Positions 16,221 to 24,730 are shown, counted from the stretch's first letter. The stretch is 33,204 nucleotides of DNA from Pseudomonadota bacterium (GCA_029561145.1 JAKQJM010000094.1:1-33204); one strand, 5' to 3'. The notes: generated by a model not told the origin, from the letters alone. Made by a program: numbers and translations.

Positions 16221-17923
16221 GGATCGAACCCGTTGCGGAAGATCAGGTCAGCGGACGAAACCACCGAGCGGCAGTTCGAGAACTCCGAAACGATGAAGGC
16301 CGAGGGACCGGGCGTCGCCGCGGAGCGGCGTGTCAGTGCGGTGAGGACCAGCCCTGCACCGAGCCCTGTCGACTGCCGCGTGAAGCTGGCATTGCCCGAC
16401 GCATCGGTCGTCACGTTGACGACGCTCGGCGGCGGATTGATCGGGAAGAATGATTGCCCGCCGCCGAAACCGCTCGCGTCGCAACTGCTGCTTACATAGA
16501 AATGGATTTCATAGCTGCTGTTGGGCGCCGCATTCAATGTTCCCGTGATTGTCGTGGAGGACAGGGAAGGATCGAAGATCACTGAGTGCAGGTCGGGTTT
16601 GTTGAGCAGTTCGTTCGGTCCACTGTCGCTATCGCCGTTGTCGTTGGGCGTCACCCCGATCGGGGCCAGATCGATTGCAGGACCGCCGTTGCCTCCGATC
16701 GAAGCATTGACGTCCACCTGCGCCAGGTCGCCAACGAAGAGTCCGGCGCCGGCGTTGTGCGAGATGCTCGCCGTGCCGAAGGCGGCGAAGCGGTAACGCA
16801 CACCGACGAATGCACCGGTCGTGTTTCCCGCGACGAGTACTCCATTTCCACCGTTGCCGATTGGCAAGCCGCCGACACCGATGCCGATCCCGTTCCCGAT
16901 CACCGTGGTCCCCGCAGTCGGGCTGTCGAATATCGCGACGCCATCGCCCAGATTGGCCGAGATCAGGTTGTCGTGGATCGCGATGTTGGTACTGTTGAGA
17001 TCAACCGTGATGCCTCTGCCGGCATTCGGCAGTGCGGTCGTTCCGCTGGCTGAAAGGCCGATGATGTTGTTGCGGATGCGATGGCTTTCGGCCCGCGCAT
17101 CGGCACGTGTCGATCCGATATGGATACCGTCGCCGCCAGCAGCCGAAATCAGGTTGCGGGTCTGTGCGAGCGGGGGGTTTGGACCGCCCAACTGCACGAT
17201 CTCGTCGCCGACGATGTTGCTCGTGCTGCCGCGCCCGAACACCAGATTGGCACGACCCAGGGCCACGCCATTTGCCCGGGCCAGCATGCCCGAGGCATCG
17301 GTACCGAAAAAGTTGCCCTGGATGCGCACGCCGCCGACCGGACAAAATCCGTTGCCCGGGCAGGACTCCTCGCCCATCGACACCGCGGCGCCAGCGAACC
17401 GGTTTATGACGAGGCCGCTGATCACACTGGTATTGCCGGAACACAACGGCGATGCCGGAATCGATGCGCCGATCACGATGGCGTCCGCGGCGCCGGCCAG
17501 GCTGCCATCCAGTTCGATCGTGATGACGGCATTGCTGCCTTCAGCAAGCGTGTTCAGGCTGGAACCCGCTTGCGTGTAACCGTCGAGCGTGATCGGGATG
17601 TTGAACACGGGCAGCGGCGAAAGCGGCTGGATCGTGTGCAGCCCCGTGCCGGGGATCGCAAATACGATGGAGTGCGGAGCACACCGGGTACTGCCGGTGA
17701 CCTGTTGCGCGTTCGCATCGACGATGGCCTGGCGCAGGCTTCCGAGGCCTGAATCGGCGGAGTTGGTGACGGTATAGATGTTCGCCCATGCGTCGCTGGC
17801 CAGCACGAGACCCAGCGAAAATGCGGCGCGTGCGAGAAGACGCACTGCGAGCGCGGAGACAGCCTCCTGCCTGCATGGCGTTGGCCGCAGCGGCATGCGG
17901 TGGGATCGGAACGGAATCCTCAT
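16217..17923 (-). CDS. Secreted right-handed beta-helix protein with IF-x-NGF tail
   Basis: This 568-residue exported protein is likely surface-located or secreted. A long signal region (LLARAAFSLGLVLASDAWA) is followed by IYTVTNSADSGLGSLRQAI, the typical entry into a parallel beta-helix. Repeated short strands with Asn/Gly turns (IQGNFFGTDASG, HRIRNNIIGLSASG, IAIHDNLISANLGDGVAIF, VIGNGIGIG) form the helix up to about residue 420. A beta-sandwich-like C-terminal region then precedes the tail DLIFRNGFDP. No polysaccharide-lyase catalytic residues could be assigned, so adhesin or glycan-binding roles are as likely as enzymatic ones. GGAGG is ten bases upstream of the ATG. It is a related, intact neighbour of the truncated fragment that follows it. 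Confidence 0.85.
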   Translation of the reverse strand: MRIPFRSHRMPLRPTPCRQEAVSALAVRLLARAAFSLGLVLASDAWANIYTVTNSADSGLGSLRQAIVDANAQQVTGSTRCAPHSIVFAIPGTGLHTIQPLSPLPVFNIPITLDGYTQAGSSLNTLAEGSNAVITIELDGSLAGAADAIVIGASIPASPLCSGNTSVISGLVINRFAGAAVSMGEESCPGNGFCPVGGVRIQGNFFGTDASGMLARANGVALGRANLVFGRGSTSNIVGDEIVQLGGPNPPLAQTRNLISAAGGDGIHIGSTRADARAESHRIRNNIIGLSASGTTALPNAGRGITVDLNSTNIAIHDNLISANLGDGVAIFDSPTAGTTVIGNGIGIGVGGLPIGNGGNGVLVAGNTTGAFVGVRYRFAAFGTASISHNAGAGLFVGDLAQVDVNASIGGNGGPAIDLAPIGVTPNDNGDSDSGPNELLNKPDLHSVIFDPSLSSTTITGTLNAAPNSSYEIHFYVSSSCDASGFGGGQSFFPINPPPSVVNVTTDASGNASFTRQSTGLGAGLVLTALTRRSAATPGPSAFIVSEFSNCRSVVSSADLIFRNGFDP

Positions 17924-18238
17924 ACGCCGGCTTCCTCCGCAACGCGAGCGGAAAGCGGTTCCGTGATGCCTGGAGAATTGACCATCTGCTGTTCCCTTGC
18001 GAGTTGTGCTTCAGAGTCCGTTCCTGGTGTCGACGGATGTTCGGGTGGCTGCACCGTGTGCTCCACATGCAGAACAGCAAGCGGCGCCGAATCCGGCCAG
18101 GCGTACCGTTCCGTTCACCATCGAGCCCGCAAAAGCTCGCCGATGCGAGGCAGGAGCAGCGATGCTGCTGCATCGACGCACAGGCACAAGAGCCCGGATC
18201 GGTCGCCACCCTTTTTCCGCGTTGCCTGACCGTCGCGA
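17924..18238. other. Intergenic region without recognised features
   Basis: This 315-bp gap lies between the membrane-protein gene and the beta-helix gene, both on minus. It should contain the beta-helix promoter. No convincing promoter, terminator with a U-run, or small gene was seen; the open frames crossing it lack protein-like character. Confidence 0.4.
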
Positions 18239-18958
18239 TCAGCGGATCAGCCATGTCGCGATCGACAGCCACGCGTCGGTGCGCATGACCAGCAAGCGAC
18301 CGATCTGGGAGAGCATCAGCAGGCCGATACCCCACAGAAAGGCAGGGTGGATCCTGCCGTAGCGGAGCTTGTCGACGATCAGGCACGGCACGAAGAAGAG
18401 ATCGGTCAGCAACAAGCCGAGGGGCGGCGCGGCGGCGCCAAAGCCGGAATGCAACAGCATGCGCGCGATCGCTGGCGTGAGGATGCCGATCGTGGCAACC
18501 AGCATGAGCCGCTTGTGGAAATCGCTGCGCCGGCGCAAGTGGATCGCGGTGCCGACCGTCGCTGCAAAAACCAGGATCGTGGTCAGCGGAATGGCGAGGA
18601 AACGCACCGCATCGACGCCTGGCGGTGCATGCCCGATCCGGGCCGCCGTGACCGCGGTCATGACACCGACCACGAGCAGGGCCAAAGCCAGCATGGCGCC
18701 GACTATGCCGAGTCGGCGATGGAGGGCCTTGTTTCCGTGGGCGATGAGCAAGGTCTGGGTCAGGAACAGCAGCATCCACGCGCTGAACAGGATCCCGTGC
18801 AAATGCACAAGCGGTGTCGCCGGAGGGCCTCCGAAGGCTGGGCGCAGGTAGAACGTCGGCGCGAAGCCGACGAACACCGTCAGCAGCATCACCAAGGCCA
18901 TGCCGGCATGGAAATAGCGATCAGAGGGCAGGCGGACCGATCCGGCGTCTACAGACAC
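18239..18958 (-). CDS. Polytopic inner-membrane protein (DUF2306-like)
   Basis: The 239-residue protein has about seven hydrophobic helices, for example ALVMLLTVFVGFAPTFYL, LFSAWMLLFLTQTLLIA, LGIVGAMLALALLVVGVMTAV and FLAIPLTTILVFAATVGTAIH. Conserved-looking histidines lie in LVHLHGILFSAW and NKALHRRLG, with FHKRLMLVATIGILTPAIAR further on. This arrangement resembles DUF2306-type putative membrane cytochrome-like or transport proteins; heme binding by the paired histidines is speculative. The GTG start is supported by GGAG seven bases upstream. Function unknown. Confidence 0.8.
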   Translation of the reverse strand: MSVDAGSVRLPSDRYFHAGMALVMLLTVFVGFAPTFYLRPAFGGPPATPLVHLHGILFSAWMLLFLTQTLLIAHGNKALHRRLGIVGAMLALALLVVGVMTAVTAARIGHAPPGVDAVRFLAIPLTTILVFAATVGTAIHLRRRSDFHKRLMLVATIGILTPAIARMLLHSGFGAAAPPLGLLLTDLFFVPCLIVDKLRYGRIHPAFLWGIGLLMLSQIGRLLVMRTDAWLSIATWLIR

Positions 18959-19121
18959 GTGATATCTCCAGCGAAAACAGCGGGCAAGGGCGTGCAGGCT
19001 TTAGAACAGCGAAAGGCGCGCGAAGCGGCCATGGATCGGGAAAATATGCCGCCCCGTGAGAGGGAATTCGCACGTCCCTGTTCGATCGATGCCTGGCTGC
19101 GGCAGGTCGCACCGTTCGCCT

Positions 19122-19139
19122 CGCTGCCTGCAGGCAGCG
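19122..19139. repeat. 18-bp perfect palindrome downstream of the esterase-GH5 gene
   Basis: CGCTGCCTGCAGGCAGCG is a perfect 18-base palindrome about 95 bases past the stop of the esterase-GH5 gene. It lacks both a loop and a T-run. It could be a regulator site or part of a 3'-end structure. The rest of the 275-bp gap (18959-19233) shows nothing else. Confidence 0.4.
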
Positions 19140-19233
19140 CGCGGGTCAGCGTGGACGCGCCCTTGCCCAGGGCTTCGCGGCGCGCCCCGCACGGATCCGA
19201 TCAGCGCGTACACCGCTCGCGCAGCAAGGCCCG

Positions 19234-21219
19234 TCAGAAATCGTTCTCGATCATGTCCATGTTCACGGTATCGCCCGTGTAGGTGGCCGGACTGGTCGGC
19301 GAGATCGAGAAGTGGCCGCCACCATTCGCGGCAACGTCGGGCCACCACAGCGGATCGCCGCCGGCGAACCAGGTGAATCCGAGGAACACGCCGGCAGCGG
19401 CATTGGCGTCGACCCAGGCAATGAAATCGGCCCAGGCCTGTGGCGCATTGTTTGCGCCCGCATACATCCCGATCTCGCCTAGGTAGACCTTGTAGCCGTG
19501 CGCGGCAGCTTCGTTGACGGCGACCGCGACGTGATCGCGAGCCGCCGTGATCGAGGTGATCTCGGTCGTGCCGCCACCCTGGTCGGTGTCGAGATAGGTA
19601 TGCACTTCGGCAGCCATGTTGGCGACGGGATCGTTGAGCGGCTGGCCGATCCCGTTCGCATTGAGCCATCCATACGCATTCGATCGCTTTGTCGCGGCGG
19701 TGTCGTAGAAATTCGAGGTCCAAGTGCTCGCCGCGCTGTAGCCATTGCCCGGCACGTGGATGCGCTGCGTCGACCCGGTGCTGCGGATCGCGTTGATGGC
19801 GGCCTGCGCGGCGCTGAACCAGGCCATCGTCGACATGTCGTTCGGTTCGTTGATCAGTCCATAGTCGACCCGCACGTTGCCGCCGAAGATCGTCGCCATG
19901 CGCGACCAGAAATCGGCGAAGGCCGAATTCGGTACCGATGCGGAGCCGACCACGTTGCCGCGGTAGCGGGCTCCGCCGGCACCGCCTGCCGTATTGGAAT
20001 CCCACGGCTCGACGACCACGCGCAGGCCCTTGACGTTGGTCGCGTAGTCGACGATGCGCTTGTAGTTGTCGAAGTAGGTCTTGTAGCGACCGGTCTGGGA
20101 AGCCGGAATCGGTCCGTTGAGGACCTGCTGCATGCACTCCCACGAGAACAGGAAGCGCAGTGTCGTCATGTGCTTGGATGCGAAGTAGTCGATCAGGCGT
20201 TCGTCATGACGCGGATATTGGGTTCCCTCGATCGGTCCACCGGCCTGGTCGCAGTTCTGATACGCCATCTCCATGCCGGCGACATTGGTTCCGCGGATTT
20301 GCGCGGAACCCGCCGGATCGAAGTCATCTGCGAAGATCGGATCCGGCAGTCCGGCCGGTGCCGATGCATCGATGAACTGCCAGAGCGCGGATGCCGCCTG
20401 CGCCCAGATCGAATGCCCCATCCCGGGAATCGCGCACCAGTCGAGCTCGCGCGCGCAGCCGTTGTACGACACGCACGGCGACACCAGGCTCGGGCTGGTC
20501 GCGCCTGCACAGCCCTGGGTGGCGGCATAGTTGTCACGCACGCCGAGGCCTTCGGCAAACGAAACATTCGGGGTATTGTCGAGTTCGCCCCAGATCAAGG
20601 CAGCGGCCGGCAAGGCGCATGAAACACCGCCATTGCCTGTATAGGTGAAATCCGCCACGCCCATGCCATTGTTGACCGGATACAGCGTTCCGGAATGGAT
20701 GCCGAGCCCGCGAATCACCGCTGGGCCCAAACGGCAACCGAGCGCATTGGCCATCGTCGCGCCGCCACTGAAGCCGATGACGAATACGCGCGTCGTATCG
20801 ATGCCGAACTCTGCATTCATCGCGGCGATCACGTCGGTGACGAAGACCGCCTCGCGCGAACGACCGTCATAGGTGTAGTACTCGAACGTGCCGCCAGGCG
20901 CATTCGGATAAATGAAGACAGCACCGCTCGTCGCCTGCCCTTCGAGCGGCAATGCGCCACGCATCGCGGCGCCATTGCCGCCATCCCCGTGCAGCGAGAA
21001 CACCAGCGGCAGCGCACTGCCGACCGGGGTCGTCGTCGGCCGGGCGAGCACGAAGCTGCGCGAGATTCCGCTCGAGACGATGCTGCGGTTCTCGGAGGCG
21101 TAGGCTGCGGATGCGCCGACGCTCCAGAGGCAGGCAAGGACCAGCCATGCGGCCCTGCCTCGCCCAAGCAGCGCACGCAACGGTCCTTTCCGCGGGCCCA
21201 GCGAAGAATTCACGTTCAT
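19234..21219 (-). CDS. Secreted two-domain hydrolase: PHB-depolymerase-like esterase + GH5 cellulase
   Basis: The 661-residue exported protein joins two enzymes. After a signal peptide (about residues 1-41) comes an esterase domain of the PHB-depolymerase/feruloyl-esterase type (about 45-290): LVFSLHGDGGNGAAMRG, GFSGG with nucleophile Ser151, GELDN with likely Asp214, and GMGHSIW with His269. The second domain (about 306-661) is a GH5 endoglucanase-like barrel, with acid/base Glu458 in GLINEPND and nucleophile Glu582 in YLGEIG. The junction, residues 293-302, reads DPIFADDFDP, the same motif that ends other secreted proteins here. Such a pair could de-esterify and cut plant polysaccharide. 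The ATG overlaps the stop of a possible 41-residue gene, and AGGAG lies nine bases upstream. Confidence 0.88.
   Translation of the reverse strand: MNVNSSLGPRKGPLRALLGRGRAAWLVLACLWSVGASAAYASENRSIVSSGISRSFVLARPTTTPVGSALPLVFSLHGDGGNGAAMRGALPLEGQATSGAVFIYPNAPGGTFEYYTYDGRSREAVFVTDVIAAMNAEFGIDTTRVFVIGFSGGATMANALGCRLGPAVIRGLGIHSGTLYPVNNGMGVADFTYTGNGGVSCALPAAALIWGELDNTPNVSFAEGLGVRDNYAATQGCAGATSPSLVSPCVSYNGCARELDWCAIPGMGHSIWAQAASALWQFIDASAPAGLPDPIFADDFDPAGSAQIRGTNVAGMEMAYQNCDQAGGPIEGTQYPRHDERLIDYFASKHMTTLRFLFSWECMQQVLNGPIPASQTGRYKTYFDNYKRIVDYATNVKGLRVVVEPWDSNTAGGAGGARYRGNVVGSASVPNSAFADFWSRMATIFGGNVRVDYGLINEPNDMSTMAWFSAAQAAINAIRSTGSTQRIHVPGNGYSAASTWTSNFYDTAATKRSNAYGWLNANGIGQPLNDPVANMAAEVHTYLDTDQGGGTTEITSITAARDHVAVAVNEAAAHGYKVYLGEIGMYAGANNAPQAWADFIAWVDANAAAGVFLGFTWFAGGDPLWWPDVAANGGGHFSISPTSPATYTGDTVNMDMIENDF
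20314..20343 (-). other. Internal IF-x-DDF motif at the esterase-GH5 junction
   Basis: These ten codons (DPIFADDFDP, residues 293-302) match the C-terminal tails of neighbouring secreted proteins, but here sit between two catalytic domains. Confidence 0.6.
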
Positions 21220-21341
21220 TCAAAATCGCTCCTGAAGATCGAATCGCCTGTGTCGAGCGACGCGTATGCCGCCGGCACTGCGCCGGCTGCGCAGCGGACC
21301 GTGCCCCGAGCGACGCACCGGCTTTCGAGTTCTGCGTGCAT
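21216..21341 (-). CDS. Possible 41-residue protein ending in the IF-x-SDF tail
   Basis: This short frame has an ATG with AAGGA eight bases upstream. It ends ASLDTGDSIFRSDFE, then TGA overlapping the ATG of the esterase-GH5 gene (ATGA). The tail matches the motif that ends the FG-GAP and beta-helix proteins. No signal peptide is visible; the body (ESRCVARGTVRCAAGAVPAA) is unrecognised. It may be a real small gene coupled to the next one, a leader peptide, or the surviving 3' end of a larger secreted-protein gene. The AGGAG that serves the downstream gene lies within the tail codons, which could also explain part of the similarity by chance. Confidence 0.4.
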   Translation of the reverse strand: MHAELESRCVARGTVRCAAGAVPAAYASLDTGDSIFRSDFE

Positions 21342-21452
21342 GACCCCGTTCCTTTGAGCACAGCGACGCCAGCGACTGGCCCCCAAGGGACTCCTGCAAC
21401 AGCCCTCGCCCCGGGTAACAGGAAACCACGCCAAATCCGGCCAGACCAGACG

Positions 21453-21458
21453 TATGAT
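21453..21458 (+). promoter_or_regulatory. Putative -10 hexamer TATGAT before the ECF sigma start
   Basis: TATGAT (5 of 6 to the sigma-70 consensus) lies six bases before the ATG at 21465 with no ribosome-binding site between, suggesting a leaderless transcript. No good -35 was found. Confidence 0.4.
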
Positions 21459-21464
21459 CCGCCC

Positions 21465-22043
21465 ATGGAAAGCAGCGCTGGCGGCTTGACGCGGATTCCG
21501 ACGAAGGAGTGGAGCGATTCGCTTGCTCCGGAAGTGCGCGTGCTTGCCGACCGGCTGCTGCCGCTTTTCTACTCTGATCTGAAGCGGCTCGCCCACAGGG
21601 AACGCAGCCGGGTTGGTGCCGGCGCCACGATGCAGACGACGGCGCTGGTCAATGAGGCCTATCTCAAGCTGCGGGCGAGCGAGGGCTGGAATACCGACGA
21701 GCACTTCCTGCGCGCCGCGGCGCTGGCCATGCGCCATGCCCTCGTCAACCACGCACTCGCAAGGCTCGCCGGCAAGCGCGGCGAAGGGGCACCGCACGTA
21801 TCGATCACCGCCGGGCTCGGCGTGGCCGCCGAGGACGACTCCGCCCTGGTGTCGTTGAATGACGCGCTCGAGCGGCTCGCCACGACCTCGATGCGCCTCG
21901 CCCAGGTTGTCGAATGCCGCTACTTCGCGGGTTATGGCGAGGGCGAGACGGCCACGGCGCTGGGCATCTCCGAGCGCACCGTGCGTCGCGACTGGACGCT
22001 TGCACGCGCATGGCTGCACCGCGAACTGGGCGAAGGTGCCTAG
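21465..22043 (+). CDS. ECF-type RNA polymerase sigma factor
   Basis: The 192-residue sigma-70-family factor has region 2 at about 22-90 (LLPLFYSDLKRLAHRERSR, then QTTALVNEAYLKL and FLRAAALAMRHALVNHA) and region 4 at about 125-185 (LAQVVECRYFAGYGEGETA, then ALGISERTVRRDWTLARAWL, the helix-turn-helix). The TALVNEAYLKL signature marks the ECF group often encoded next to Ser/Thr protein kinases rather than an anti-sigma factor; such a kinase is convergent and 11 bases away. No anti-sigma gene is present. The ATG at 21465 is chosen because the region 2 helices start shortly after it and a -10-like TATGAT precedes it. Target genes are unknown. Confidence 0.92.
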   Translation: MESSAGGLTRIPTKEWSDSLAPEVRVLADRLLPLFYSDLKRLAHRERSRVGAGATMQTTALVNEAYLKLRASEGWNTDEHFLRAAALAMRHALVNHALARLAGKRGEGAPHVSITAGLGVAAEDDSALVSLNDALERLATTSMRLAQVVECRYFAGYGEGETATALGISERTVRRDWTLARAWLHRELGEGA

Positions 22044-22054
22044 GGCAACACTGG

Positions 22055-24730
22055 CTATCCGTCCAGTTCGGCCCGCAGCGATTCGAGGCGACTGCGCTGG
22101 CGAGCCATGTCATGGCGGGAGTCATTCACCGCGCGTTCGCTTGCCTCGAAGAGCTGCCGGGCCTGGTCACGCTTGCCTTGTTCGACCAGGCAATGGATGA
22201 GCACCGTTGCGGTTTCGATCGAACGACGATCATTCGCACCGAATTCGCCCTCGAAGCGCGCCCTGGCCTCGGTCAATGGCTGTTCGGCCTCGGCACAGCG
22301 ATGTTGCGCTGACAGCGCCTTGCCCAGGCCAAGCCGCGCGGCTTCGGCATAGATGTGCCTGCCGTCACCGATCCGTGCAAACGCCGAAAGCGCGGCGCGA
22401 AAGCCGTCTTCGGCGCCAACCGAGTCTCCGGACGACAAGCGTGCATCGGCCAGCGCGATCGTTGCGATGACCGTATGCGCGTGCAGGGGACCCAGCGTCC
22501 TCGAGTAGATGTCCTCTGCCTTGAGCAGGGCCGCGATCGCCTCCTCGTGATTTCCTTCGGCACTCAAGGATTGCGCGAGTCCGGTCAAGGTGACCGCGAC
22601 ATAATTGTGGTCGCGTCCGAAATTGTGCTCGTACAGCCCGAGCGCTTCGCGAAATACCGGGATCGCCGCGGCGCCGTCACCGCTTTGACGCAAGGCCGAA
22701 GCAAGTTGATGCAGGGCGTTCGCCAGGTTCGGATGACGGTCGCCGAACAATTGCCGGGTCGAGTCGGCATTGGCCCGCAGCAGCGGGATCGCCTCGTCGA
22801 ATCGCCCGAGCGAGGTCAGCACCATGCCGAGATTTTCGCGGACGCCGAGCAAGGTGCCGAGATCGTCGAGCGACTTGTCGTCCAGCAATGCCAGGGCCGC
22901 GCGCAGCGGTTGCTCGGCGCCGGCGATATCCCCGTTGCGGAAGACAGAGGCCCCGCGATCGGAGAGCCCTTCCGCGAGCATCGCCCGCTTGATGCCGGGC
23001 TCCCTCATCAGGACGATGGCCTTGTCGATCCAATCGATCGAAAGCGCAGTGTTGCCGCGCTCGGATTCGAGCCGCGCGAACGCACGCAGTATCCGGATGC
23101 GCAGGACGAGCCGTTCGCCCCTGCCCTGACCGGCATGGCTGAGCGCGTTCTCGAGCAATGCCTGCGCCTTGTCGTAGGCTTGCGCGCTGATATCGGCCAC
23201 GGCCATGTCGACCTGCGCAACGATGCGACGTGGATCGTCCTCGGAATAGGCCTGCGCGGCCTGGTCGAGCCGACGTTTGAGCAGTTCCGCGCCGCGCGGA
23301 TACTCACCGAGCGCGCGATACAGGTTTCCGCTGACACCGAGCAGCTCGATGCGTGTGTCGATGTCGTCGTCGAAGCCGATCTCGATGCGCCGCGCACCGA
23401 TGTCGACGAGATCGCGCGCGCTCATCGAACGACCATTTCCCGCCTCGGGATCGTTCTGCCGGAACAGGTCGATGACGAATCCGCGAACCGCATCCGCGCG
23501 CTTGAGGGCCTGCTCGGTATCAAGCCGCGCGCTGTTCGCATACAGGGCAGCCGCGGCCATCGACGCGATCAGCAACAGCACGCCCGAAACCGGCAGCCAG
23601 TGACGCTGGACGAAGCGCCGGATCACATAGGCGCGCGCACCGCTGCGCGCCAATACCGGCTCGTTGCGCAGATGGCGTTCGATGTCACGCTTCAGTCCAG
23701 TGACGGTCTCGTAACGATGGACCGGCTCCTTGCGCAGGCACTTGCCGACAATCGCATCGAGGTCGCCCTTTACCAGGCGCCAGGAAACCGCATGGTCTGC
23801 GCCTGTTCGCGCCGCCTGGCTGGGACTGGGCGCCTCGCGATCGAGGACCAGCCTGAAGACCATGCCTGCTGGCAGCCCGCGCGTGTCGAGCGGTTTCTGC
23901 CCGGCAAGAAGTTCATAAAGGAGCACGCCGAGACTGTACACATCGGTACCTGTCGTCACGGACTCGCCGGTGAGCTGCTCGGGAGCGGCATAGTCCGGCG
24001 TGAATGGCGCCACGGTGCGATCGGCTTCGTCCGCTATCGCCGCCGCATCGATCAGCTTGGCGATGCCGAAATCGAGCAGCTTCACGACGCCATCGGCAGC
24101 GACCAGGATGTTGTCCGGCTTGAGATCCCGATGAATGATCAGATTGCGATGGGCGAACGCGACCGCATCGCATGCCTGCATGAACAACGCGAGGCGTTCA
24201 CGCAGGCTCGCGCCGCGCTGCCGGCAGTAGCGGGTCAGCGGGATTCCTTCGACATATTCCATCACCGTGTACGGACGCCCGTCGGCGGTCATGCCGCCAT
24301 CCAGCAATCGCGCGATTCCGGGGTGCTCGAGGCGAGCCAGGATGCGGCGCTCGGCATGAAAGCGTTCGACCTGGCCCGCGGCCTCGTAACGCAACAGCTT
24401 GAGCGCGGCGCGCTGCTCGAAGCTGGCATCGGTGCGCGTGGCGGCATAGACCTCGCCCATTCCGCCGCGGCCGATCAGATTGCCGATCTTCCAGGCGCCC
24501 ACCAGGGCGCCCTCGGCCAGCGACGGGGCGGCGGCGCCGGTTTTCGCAATGAACGGCAGGCGATCGAGAACGCCGGACCCGCCATGTGCATCGAGCAGGG
24601 TTTCGACCTCCTTGCGAAGATCGGGATCATCGGCGCACTGGCTGTCGAGGAAGGCCGGGCGCGCCGACTCGGGCAGGCTCAAGGTCTGCTCGAACACCTG
24701 TTCCAGACGTTCCCAACGCTCTCGCTGCAC
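22055..24730 (-). CDS. Membrane-anchored Ser/Thr protein kinase with TPR sensor region
   Basis: The 891-residue PknB-like kinase has a short N-terminal helical region (RWERLEQVFEQTLSLPESA and KEVETLLDAH), as in kinases encoded next to ECF sigma factors. The kinase domain (about 82-355) has the glycine loop IGRGGMGEVYAAT, the ALKLL lysine (about 111), HRDLKPDN (catalytic Asp about 202), DFGIAKL and APEQLTGESV. One transmembrane helix (about 378-398, VSGVLLLIASMAAAALYA) is followed by about 480 residues of TPR-like helical repeats, presumably periplasmic. The start GTG at 24730 is preferred for its GGGAG; a GTG at 24748 would add six residues. It probably phosphorylates or controls the convergent sigma factor, by inference from genomic pairing only. 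Confidence 0.93.
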   Translation of the reverse strand: MQRERWERLEQVFEQTLSLPESARPAFLDSQCADDPDLRKEVETLLDAHGGSGVLDRLPFIAKTGAAAPSLAEGALVGAWKIGNLIGRGGMGEVYAATRTDASFEQRAALKLLRYEAAGQVERFHAERRILARLEHPGIARLLDGGMTADGRPYTVMEYVEGIPLTRYCRQRGASLRERLALFMQACDAVAFAHRNLIIHRDLKPDNILVAADGVVKLLDFGIAKLIDAAAIADEADRTVAPFTPDYAAPEQLTGESVTTGTDVYSLGVLLYELLAGQKPLDTRGLPAGMVFRLVLDREAPSPSQAARTGADHAVSWRLVKGDLDAIVGKCLRKEPVHRYETVTGLKRDIERHLRNEPVLARSGARAYVIRRFVQRHWLPVSGVLLLIASMAAAALYANSARLDTEQALKRADAVRGFVIDLFRQNDPEAGNGRSMSARDLVDIGARRIEIGFDDDIDTRIELLGVSGNLYRALGEYPRGAELLKRRLDQAAQAYSEDDPRRIVAQVDMAVADISAQAYDKAQALLENALSHAGQGRGERLVLRIRILRAFARLESERGNTALSIDWIDKAIVLMREPGIKRAMLAEGLSDRGASVFRNGDIAGAEQPLRAALALLDDKSLDDLGTLLGVRENLGMVLTSLGRFDEAIPLLRANADSTRQLFGDRHPNLANALHQLASALRQSGDGAAAIPVFREALGLYEHNFGRDHNYVAVTLTGLAQSLSAEGNHEEAIAALLKAEDIYSRTLGPLHAHTVIATIALADARLSSGDSVGAEDGFRAALSAFARIGDGRHIYAEAARLGLGKALSAQHRCAEAEQPLTEARARFEGEFGANDRRSIETATVLIHCLVEQGKRDQARQLFEASERAVNDSRHDMARQRSRLESLRAELDG

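Noticed and set aside
21342-22019. Minus-strand frame upstream of the 41-codon ORF
   Set aside because: It crosses the sigma-factor gene and has no protein-like features; only the last 41 codons have their own start signal and a recognisable tail.
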